Assembly: GCA_035290045.1 (NCBI GenBank)
Contig: DATDVH010000049.1
Coordinates: forward strand, 1-8,366
Direction: 5' to 3'
From: DATDVH01 sp035290045
Lineage (GTDB): Bacteria; Patescibacteriota; Microgenomatia; UBA1406; HO2-37-13b
Length of the DNA: 8,366 nt
Below, in pieces: positions 1-4,737 of the stretch (positions are counted from its first letter, which is position 1; each line of letters starts with the position of its first letter). The translations under genes and the position numbers were made by a program. Under the pieces are notes generated by a model. The model did not search any database. It was not told where the DNA came from and saw only the letters and a program-made list of their open reading frames with translations.

Positions 1-2
1 AA

Positions 3-137
3 CAATGTATGGCGTTTAACACCAAATACAATCAACGCAGATTTCATCAGGCGTTAGGGTATAAAACACCTGCTGAATATGTTATATTACAAGTTGAAAA
101 ACAAACTCATCAACTGTATCGTATGTATAGGTCCTGA
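3..137 (+). CDS. Transposase, C-terminal fragment (integrase core, IS481/IS3-like), cut by the window start
   Basis: An open frame enters from the left edge and stops at TGA 135-137, leaving about 44 codons. It contains YNQRRFHQALGYKTPAEYV, which matches the conserved tail of the rve-type DDE integrase core (YN..RPHQALGYKTPAE) found after the catalytic Glu in IS481 and IS3 family transposases. Such enzymes cut and join the ends of their own insertion sequence. The catalytic Asp and Glu residues lie outside the window, so activity cannot be judged. The residues after the motif are the usual short variable tail, and the stop looks natural rather than caused by truncation. The next gene begins 44 bp downstream, so the element probably ends in that gap. 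Assignment to a DDE integrase-core transposase is fairly secure; the exact IS family is not. Confidence 0.75.
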   Translation, partial: QCMAFNTKYNQRRFHQALGYKTPAEYVILQVEKQTHQLYRMYRS

Positions 138-151
138 ACAAGTTCTTGACA
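131..151. mobile_element. Possible right end of the insertion sequence (terminal inverted repeat)
   Basis: The bases just after the transposase stop read outward as AAGTTCTTGACA, so read inward from the outer edge they begin TGTCAAGAACTT. IS481-type elements usually have ends that begin with TGT and lie a few bases past the transposase stop, which fits this position. The left end and the target-site duplication are outside the window, so the boundary is only a proposal. Confidence 0.35.
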
Positions 152-174
152 GTAAGTTGTATTCATAGTAAGCT
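146..174 (+). promoter_or_regulatory. Candidate promoter: perfect -35 at the IS edge with a weak -10
   Basis: TTGACA at 146-151 is a perfect sigma-70 -35 box. After a 17-bp spacer comes TAAGCT at 169-174, a poor -10 (3 of 6 matches). The predicted transcript start is about 180-183, on or next to the ATG at 182, giving a leaderless or nearly leaderless mRNA. The -35 lies at the proposed outer end of the insertion sequence, as in hybrid promoters formed when an IS carries an outward -35. The weak -10 keeps confidence low. Confidence 0.35.
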
Positions 175-181
175 TTTGTAT

Positions 182-544
182 ATGGAAAGTATCGGTGCTT
201 CAGGTAAATCTACTCACTCATCACAGTCCAATTCAAAGGCGTTTATTGATCCTTCATATCTTAAAAAGAACATTTCTCTTCCTCAGAAACATTTTAGTTT
301 TCTTACTTTTTTTCTTTGTATTATCCTTATTGCGTCGGTATGGATTTTTTTTGTCAGCGTAGATGTTATGCCCAATCCTTTTTCTACCTTTGAAACAACG
401 AATATCCCGATGATAAAACCGAAATACAAAAAAGCCACTGTTCAACTGCAAAAGGAGTATCAAAATCCCTTTGATAAGAAAACGCAGTATGTCAACCCAT
501 TTTCAAGTTACAAAAATCCATTTGATACTTTAAACGCCAAATGA
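182..544 (+). CDS. Single-pass membrane protein with four NPF motifs, function unknown
   Basis: This 120-residue protein is not one I can assign to a named family. Residues 1-37 are hydrophilic and rich in Ser, Lys and Gln. Residues 38-60 form one strongly hydrophobic segment. The remainder is a polar tail, probably outside the cell. The tail carries NPF at residues 65, 95, 105 and 112, in the contexts PNPFS, QNPFD, VNPFS and KNPFD; the last three lie close together with Tyr before or between them. I chose ATG 182 over the in-frame TTG at 146, because that TTG is inside the TTGACA -35-like box and the residues it adds look non-conserved. No Shine-Dalgarno sequence is visible. The stop (542-544) is one base from the next gene's ATG, so the two are very probably co-transcribed and may act together at the cell surface. 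Confidence 0.7.
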   Translation: MESIGASGKSTHSSQSNSKAFIDPSYLKKNISLPQKHFSFLTFFLCIILIASVWIFFVSVDVMPNPFSTFETTNIPMIKPKYKKATVQLQKEYQNPFDKKTQYVNPFSSYKNPFDTLNAK

Positions 545-545
545 T

Positions 546-1904
546 ATGAATAGCGCAAAGATTGTTTTTTGCTTATTATTTTTTTTGAGTATTTTTTATA
601 TACAGGCTGTTTTTGCTCAAGAAAATCCAGAAGATAACGTCCGCAAATATAATATTACGTTTCCTGTAGAAGTATTAGGAGGATGCGCAAGTATTGCAAC
701 ATGTCGTACCTATTGTGAAGACGTTGTGCATGCGGAATCGTGTATAAACTTTGCAAAGTCAAAAGGTTTTTATAAAGAAGAACAGCTCAACAATCATCAA
801 AGTGAACTTCTTGAGAAAGCAAAAGGCGAACTTGGATGTGATTCTCCCGATTCGTGTCGTGCACTGTGTCACCAAGAGTCTAATTTTGAAAAATGCGGCT
901 CATTTGCGAAAAAATATAACATTTCAGGAGGACACACGGAAAATCCAACAGAACAACGTTTTCTTGAAAAAGCAAAACAAATTCTGGGATGTGATTCTCC
1001 CCAATCATGTAAGACGTTTTGTGAGGACGAAACTCATAGAACGCAATGTACTGAATTTGCCAAAGAAGTTGGTTTGCGCGGCGGGGAACATTTTGTCGGC
1101 CCGGGAGGATGTACGTCGCCCGAGACCTGTCAATCTTTCTGCGGCAATCCCGATAACTTTCAAATATGCGCAAGTTTTAGTTCTCACGGCAACAACGAAA
1201 AGTTTAGCGGCCCTGGAGGATGTAACAGCGAGGAGTCATGTCGTGCATATTGTGAAAAAAACCCTCAAGAATGTAGACACACAGGCGAGGGAGTTTCTTC
1301 TCAGGTTATTTATAACAAGGAAGAAATGTGCAACCGTACGCCACAGTGTTCTTGGGAAAATAATACCTGTCAGTGCGGATTCAATGGTGGTATAGAAGAA
1401 TACGCAAAATTTTGTCGGGATAATCCAGAAAAATGTAAGATTACTACTACCACTTCTACCGGAACGTATCCGACGGAAACGAGTGGAGGTGATTCAGCGA
1501 CTGAGTGTGTGAAATATGGATGTTCGTGGAACGGTACCAATTGTCAATGCTCTCAATCCCAAACTACGAATACAGGAAGCACGGTACAACCAACGGGATA
1601 TTCTCAACCCACTAGTTCGCCGCAGTCTCCCACATCTTCTGTAACCACTGATCCAGCCACGGAATGTGGTAAAAACTCCGGTTGTTTATGGACAGGTTCA
1701 ACCTGTCAGTGTAATAATTCACCCCAACCAACCATACAGACATCAGGTAACTTGGGTGGTGATCCAGCGACCGAATGTGTAAAATATACGGGATGCACAT
1801 GGACAGGAAGCAATTGTCAATGTTCACAAGTACAAGGCATTGAGACTGAAAAGCCAAAAATGAGTTTTCTACAGTTTATTTTTAACTTGCTCTTTGGAAA
1901 ATAA
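546..1904 (+). CDS. Secreted Cys-rich repeat protein with two repeat types
   Basis: A 452-residue exported protein of unknown function. Residues 1-24 are a Sec signal peptide with a likely cut after VFA (24/25). The mature part has two Cys-rich modules. Type A, five copies at residues 47-243, follows C-x5-C-x3-C-x8-C (x6 in the last copy). Type B, four copies at residues 262-426, follows C-x4/5-C-x6-C-x-C with a conserved Trp after the second Cys (CSW, CLW, CTW). A half type A unit (FCRDNPEKC, residues 289-297) lies between the first and second type B units. Linkers at about 298-318, 336-368 and 391-406 are rich in Thr, Ser, Gln and Pro. The C terminus (residues 439-452) is a short hydrophobic stretch ending LLFGK, too short for an ordinary TM helix but possibly membrane-associated. 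The even, regular cysteines suggest disulfide-bonded extracytoplasmic domains. Similar uncharacterised proteins are, as far as I recall, frequent in CPR bacteria. The ATG overlaps no ribosome-binding site and follows the preceding stop by one base. Confidence 0.85.
   Translation: MNSAKIVFCLLFFLSIFYIQAVFAQENPEDNVRKYNITFPVEVLGGCASIATCRTYCEDVVHAESCINFAKSKGFYKEEQLNNHQSELLEKAKGELGCDSPDSCRALCHQESNFEKCGSFAKKYNISGGHTENPTEQRFLEKAKQILGCDSPQSCKTFCEDETHRTQCTEFAKEVGLRGGEHFVGPGGCTSPETCQSFCGNPDNFQICASFSSHGNNEKFSGPGGCNSEESCRAYCEKNPQECRHTGEGVSSQVIYNKEEMCNRTPQCSWENNTCQCGFNGGIEEYAKFCRDNPEKCKITTTTSTGTYPTETSGGDSATECVKYGCSWNGTNCQCSQSQTTNTGSTVQPTGYSQPTSSPQSPTSSVTTDPATECGKNSGCLWTGSTCQCNNSPQPTIQTSGNLGGDPATECVKYTGCTWTGSNCQCSQVQGIETEKPKMSFLQFIFNLLFGK
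684..1274 (+). repeat. Type A Cys-rich repeats, five coding copies
   Basis: The copies start at Cys47, Cys98, Cys149, Cys189 and Cys226 of the 452-residue protein. The first three are exactly 51 residues apart. Copies 2 and 3 are each preceded by the same helix-like segment, LEKAK followed two residues later by LGCDSP, and are similar at the DNA level too (ggatgtgattctccc in both), which suggests recent duplication. Copies 4 and 5 share the lead-in GPGGC and have shorter linkers (40 and 37 residues). The core is GC.S...C..(Y/F/L)C followed by a fourth Cys. Confidence 0.85.
1329..1823 (+). repeat. Type B Cys/Trp repeats, four coding copies
   Basis: The copies lie at residues 262-277, 321-335, 374-389 and 411-426 of the 452-residue protein. 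Each has C-x4/5-C-x-W-x4-C-Q-C. Copies 2-4 share the lead-in ATEC, and copies 3 and 4 share DPATEC and W-T-G-S. Three Ser/Thr-rich linkers of differing length separate them, as expected for beads on a flexible stalk. Confidence 0.85.
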
Positions 1905-1975
1905 TAGAAATTCCCTCATGCTGAAAAATCATTTTTATACCGTTTTCAGATGAAATTGTAACAACGTACTTCATC

Positions 1976-1995
1976 CTTGTCTGCCGACAGGCAGG
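1976..1995. repeat. GC-rich palindromic repeat, copy 1
   Basis: CTTGTCTGCCGACAGGCAGG differs at one position from the copy 55 bp downstream. It can fold as a 6-bp stem (TTGTC/GACAG core with one G-T pair) around a TGCC loop, or as CTGCC/GGCAG around a GACA loop. It lies between two convergent genes and is far more GC-rich than its surroundings. Confidence 0.7.
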
Positions 1996-2030
1996 TGTAA
2001 ACGGCATAACCCTTCGTCTCTTCATTTTGC

Positions 2031-2050
2031 CCTGTCTGCCGACAGGCAGG
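2031..2050. repeat. GC-rich palindromic repeat, copy 2
   Basis: CCTGTCTGCCGACAGGCAGG offers two mutually exclusive hairpins: CCTGTC/GACAGG with loop TGCC, and CTGCC/GGCAG with loop GACA. It ends 13 bp from the enolase stop. Each copy is preceded by CTTCAT (1969 and 2020) and followed by a T, so the repeated unit may be larger than the palindrome. As far as I recall, palindromes of this kind are scattered through many CPR genomes. Here they could end transcription from either side, although no T-run follows. Confidence 0.7.
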
Positions 2051-2063
2051 TTTGCAAACTGAA

Positions 2064-3332
2064 CTACAATGTGTATATTTGCTCGGTAGAAAGCTCCAAC
2101 TTTTCAATCTCAATCAACCGATTGTATTTTGATAATCGTTCGGAGCGGGACATGGAGCCAGACTTCAAAAAATCTGCACCACATGCAACCGAAAGATCTG
2201 CGATAAAGGAGTCTTCAGTTTCTCCTGAGCGATGAGAGATAATAGCTTTCAGGTTATTTTGTTGTGTCAAGTGAATTGCTTCAATTGTCTCTTTCAAAGT
2301 GCCGATTTGATTTGGTTTTATCAAAACTGCGTTTGATGCTTTTTCCTCACTGCCTTTTTTAATTCTCTCAGTGTTTGTCGTATAGAGATCATCACCTATC
2401 ACGAGCGTTTCCTTTCCAACTTTTTCTGTAAAATGGACAAACCCATTCCAATCATCTTCAGCGTATGGATCTTCAAAAGAGACAATCCCATATTCAGTTT
2501 TTAGATCTATATAATAGTCCATCAACTCTTTTGAACTAAGTGTTTTTCCTTCTTTTTTCAAATGATACGATCCATTTTCAAAAAACGAAGAAGAGGCGCT
2601 ATCAATACCGATGTCTACATCAACAGTTTTTTTATGATCCGCATGCATGATTGCGTCAATGATATAGTTGAAGACCTCGCTGTGTGATGATAGGTGAGGT
2701 GAATACCCTCCCTCATCACCGACTAATGTTGAATAATTGTTATTTCTGAGAATGATTCCGAGTTGATGAAAAATCTCTGCGCCTATTCGCACTGCTTCAT
2801 GCGGTACATTTGTTTTTGGAATAATCATAAATTCTTGTATGTCAAAATTCCAGTTCGCATGTTTTCCTCCATTTACCACATTGATCATAAGACGGGGAAA
2901 TGATGGCTTTTTTCCGTGAAAATAATAGTCGTTTAACGTGTGCCAAAGGGGTTTATTATTCTGTTTTGCAAAAGTTCGTGCAAGAGCAAGCGAGACTGAT
3001 AACAAAGCGTTTGCGCCAAGGTGTTTTTTATTTTTGGTTCCATCAAGCTCAATCATTTTTTTATCAAGGCTTTCAAGATCTTCAATTGACGCTCCTTTCA
3101 AATGACGTGCGATAAGAGTATTCACATTCTCAACTGCTTTCATCACCCCTTTTCCTGCATACCTACCAAGATCATGGTCGCGGAGTTCGTAAGCTTCATA
3201 TATCCCAGTTGATGCGCCAGAGGGAACAGACGCTGATCCCTTCACCCCATTATCAAGTTCAACTGTTGTCATCAACGTCGGATTTCCTCGTGAGTCAAGA
3301 ATCTCAATGGCGAATATTTTTTCTATTTTCAT
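2064..3332 (-). CDS. eno: Enolase (phosphopyruvate hydratase)
   Basis: Interconverts 2-phosphoglycerate and phosphoenolpyruvate in glycolysis/gluconeogenesis; cytoplasmic and Mg-dependent. The 422 residues fit the family length (about 410-435). The N-terminal domain has EILDSRGNPT (10-19) and the mobile loop SGASTG (38-43). The barrel holds every expected active-site residue: His158 and Glu167 (HANWNFDIQEF), Glu207 (GDEGGYSP), the metal ligands Asp244, Glu287 (SFEDP) and Asp314 (GDDL), Lys339 (LIKPNQIGTL), His367-Arg368-Ser369 and Lys390. The motif usually read as ASSEF is ASSSF here, a change outside the catalytic set. It appears intact and functional. The ATG lies 7 bp after the stop of the upstream membrane protein gene, so it is probably the last gene of the - strand run. 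No well-placed Shine-Dalgarno is seen; the AAAGAG run is 13 bases away. Confidence 0.97.
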   Translation of the reverse strand: MKIEKIFAIEILDSRGNPTLMTTVELDNGVKGSASVPSGASTGIYEAYELRDHDLGRYAGKGVMKAVENVNTLIARHLKGASIEDLESLDKKMIELDGTKNKKHLGANALLSVSLALARTFAKQNNKPLWHTLNDYYFHGKKPSFPRLMINVVNGGKHANWNFDIQEFMIIPKTNVPHEAVRIGAEIFHQLGIILRNNNYSTLVGDEGGYSPHLSSHSEVFNYIIDAIMHADHKKTVDVDIGIDSASSSFFENGSYHLKKEGKTLSSKELMDYYIDLKTEYGIVSFEDPYAEDDWNGFVHFTEKVGKETLVIGDDLYTTNTERIKKGSEEKASNAVLIKPNQIGTLKETIEAIHLTQQNNLKAIISHRSGETEDSFIADLSVACGADFLKSGSMSRSERLSKYNRLIEIEKLELSTEQIYTL

Positions 3333-3339
3333 ATATTTA

Positions 3340-3723
3340 TTATGACTCTTTTTTCCTCTTTTGTAAACCGACAGTTACCAGTCCGCTATAGATAAAAATC
3401 CAACCAGTCAGATAAAGAAGTATAGGAATAGCTTCGGAGATCGCGAGATTGATATATTTTTGAAGCCGATAATGAGGAGTTTCAGTGATAAGGGAGGTTA
3501 TTGTTTGGTTGCGAAAAGAGACAATAATATGTTTATCATATTCATAAGAAAATGCAAGAACGGCAAAACCAATAAGTATAAGAGTGATAAAACGAGAGGG
3601 TTGTTTGATGGCAACAACGATTGATATAAAAAGTCCAGTCAGATACGCAAAAAGAATATAATTATGGGTAAACGAGAGATACAGTGTGATAATAAGATTT
3701 TGTTTGATATCTGATGTCAGCAT
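3340..3723 (-). CDS. Small integral membrane protein, three predicted TM helices, function unknown
   Basis: I do not recognise this 127-residue protein. Hydrophobic segments lie at about residues 22-40, 44-61 and 94-119. Between the second and third is a polar, partly amphipathic stretch of about 32 residues with scattered Lys and Arg. The C terminus is basic (QKRKKES) and, by the positive-inside rule, probably cytoplasmic. No Cys pairs, catalytic motif or signal peptide is visible. It is 7 bp upstream of enolase and 102 bp downstream of the nuclease gene, so it is in the same - strand run, but that gap contains two inverted repeats that could affect its expression. The ATG is supported by position only: the nearest purine-rich sequence, AGGA, is about 14 bases upstream. 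Confidence 0.7.
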   Translation of the reverse strand: MLTSDIKQNLIITLYLSFTHNYILFAYLTGLFISIVVAIKQPSRFITLILIGFAVLAFSYEYDKHIIVSFRNQTITSLITETPHYRLQKYINLAISEAIPILLYLTGWIFIYSGLVTVGLQKRKKES

Positions 3724-3730
3724 ACTTAGG

Positions 3731-3771
3731 GCTCGTTCCTAAATAACTTCTTTTGTATTTAGAATACGAGC
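3731..3771. repeat. Imperfect inverted repeat (hairpin 1) upstream of the small membrane protein gene
   Basis: Arms GCTCGT (3731-3736) and ACGAGC (3766-3771) pair over 6 bp. After a 2/3-base internal loop, CTAAATA (3739-3745) and TATTTAG (3756-3762) pair over 7 bp around a 10-base loop. In a - strand transcript the hairpin lies 7 bases upstream of the ATG at 3723. Its 3' arm contains TTTAGG, which could instead pair with CCTAAG next to the ATG, giving an alternative small hairpin. It is not a simple terminator for the - strand, because no U-run follows in that direction. Confidence 0.5.
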
Positions 3772-3777
3772 TTTTGT

Positions 3778-3824
3778 GCCGCATCTTCAATAGAAATAGT
3801 TGGTAATTTATGATTGAATGCGGC
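3778..3824. repeat. Imperfect inverted repeat (hairpin 2) directly after the nuclease stop
   Basis: GCCGCAT (3778-3784) pairs with ATGCGGC (3818-3824) over 7 bp. After a 2-base bulge, TCAAT (3787-3791) pairs with ATTGA (3813-3817). The 21-base loop has further AAAT/ATTT complementarity. It starts one base after the nuclease stop codon in the - strand transcript. No U-run follows on that strand, so it may protect or process the mRNA 3' end rather than terminate it. Confidence 0.5.
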
Positions 3825-3825
3825 C

Positions 3826-4737
3826 TTAAAAAAGCCCCAATTGTTTTTTTTCTTCTGTTTTTTCTTTCTTTTTTTTGACTGTAGGAAAAAAACGTTTTAT
3901 GAGCGTATGAAATTCCATGGTAAGAAAAAACTTTTTTAATGCTTCATTATACCCTTCAAAATAACATGCTTTTACATCAAAATCAATCGGTACATTTGTG
4001 ATGATAGTTGCTAATTGTTGTGAGAGCAGTGCGTGATTTTTGTGTTTAATAAGACTTATTCTTACTCGTTCGCTTGCAATATCGCCAATATGATCGTATA
4101 TTCCCACAAGTGTCTTAAATCGTATCAGAAGTTGCGCGGCAGTCTTAGGGCCTATGCCATCTGCCCCTTTGTAATTATCAGATGGATCCCCAGTCAATGA
4201 TTTCAAATCTGGGATTTGTGACGGCGTCACCAAAAACTTTTTTTTTGTCTTTTCTATTGTATACACTCCGATTTCAGAAAGACCTTTTTGAGGAGTGATG
4301 ATATACACTGACTCACTGACCAATTGCATCATATCTCGATCTGCAGTCAGGATGAGAATTCGTATTTTTTTATTCACTTTTTTTACAATAGTTCCGATCA
4401 CATCATCAGCTTCATATCCTCCTTTTTCAAAGTATTGTATATGAGCTGTCTCAAGAAATTCTTTAACATAGGGAATTTGGCTTTTTAATTCATCTTTCAT
4501 TTTTGGACGGTGTATCTGATAGTCTTTAAATATTTTTTTTCTAAAAGTGGGCTGGGGAGTATCAAAACAAACTGCAACATGAGTTGGCTTAAAATCTGAT
4601 GTTGCACGATAGAGCATGGTTGCAAAACCATATATCGCATTCGTTGGTTGACCGTTTTTCATGGTAAAAAGAGGAAGTGCATGAAATGAACGATGTAATA
4701 GTCCATTTCCGTCAATCAAAAGGAGAGTATTCGTCAT
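3826..4737 (-). CDS. Free-standing 5'-3' exonuclease / flap endonuclease (Pol I N-terminal domain type)
   Basis: A FEN/Xni-like nuclease that removes RNA primers and 5' flaps during lagging-strand synthesis and repair. The 303 residues match the 5'-nuclease domain alone, with no 3'-5' exonuclease or polymerase domain. All metal-binding acids line up: Asp9 (LIDGNG), Asp59 (VCFD), Glu109/Asp111/Asp112 (YEADD), Asp133/Asp135 (TADRD) and Asp184/Asp187 (GDPSDN). The helix-hairpin-helix is GADGIGPKTA (191-200). The last five residues are QLGLF, a good match to the bacterial sliding-clamp binding motif QLxLF, at the end of a Lys/Glu-rich flexible tail (287-298). Its ATG overlaps the ftsH stop as ATGA, so translation is probably coupled. 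GGAG is 13 bases upstream, too far for strong initiation. The tail codons contain A8 and A6 runs on the coding strand. A T6 run lies at the stop itself, and a single-base slip there would extend the protein by 22 residues. Confidence 0.95.
   Translation of the reverse strand: MTNTLLLIDGNGLLHRSFHALPLFTMKNGQPTNAIYGFATMLYRATSDFKPTHVAVCFDTPQPTFRKKIFKDYQIHRPKMKDELKSQIPYVKEFLETAHIQYFEKGGYEADDVIGTIVKKVNKKIRILILTADRDMMQLVSESVYIITPQKGLSEIGVYTIEKTKKKFLVTPSQIPDLKSLTGDPSDNYKGADGIGPKTAAQLLIRFKTLVGIYDHIGDIASERVRISLIKHKNHALLSQQLATIITNVPIDFDVKACYFEGYNEALKKFFLTMEFHTLIKRFFPTVKKKKEKTEEKKQLGLF

Noticed and set aside
146..181. TTG at 146 as the start of the NPF protein
   Set aside because: The codon is part of a perfect TTGACA -35 box, no ribosome-binding site precedes it, and an ATG is available 36 bases downstream before the first recognisable features.
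751..1395. 214-codon open frame on the + strand inside the Cys-rich gene
   Set aside because: It lies wholly within the secreted protein gene in another frame; that gene has a signal peptide and regular repeats, while this translation has no coherent domain. Its length follows from the repeated DNA.
684..1823. CRISPR-like regular repeats
   Set aside because: The periodicity is in codons of a continuous reading frame and reflects protein modules; DNA copies are degenerate and spacers are coding.
1905..2063. Small gene or RNA gene in the convergent gap
   Set aside because: No open frame of useful length and no tRNA-like pattern; the content is the two palindromes plus a short GTTTGCAAAC palindrome at 2050-2059.
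3731..3824. Inverted repeats as a Rho-independent terminator for the - strand run or as a tRNA
   Set aside because: No U-run follows either hairpin in the transcribed direction, and no cloverleaf or T-loop sequence can be drawn. Only hairpin 1 has a short TTTT after it, on the opposite strand.
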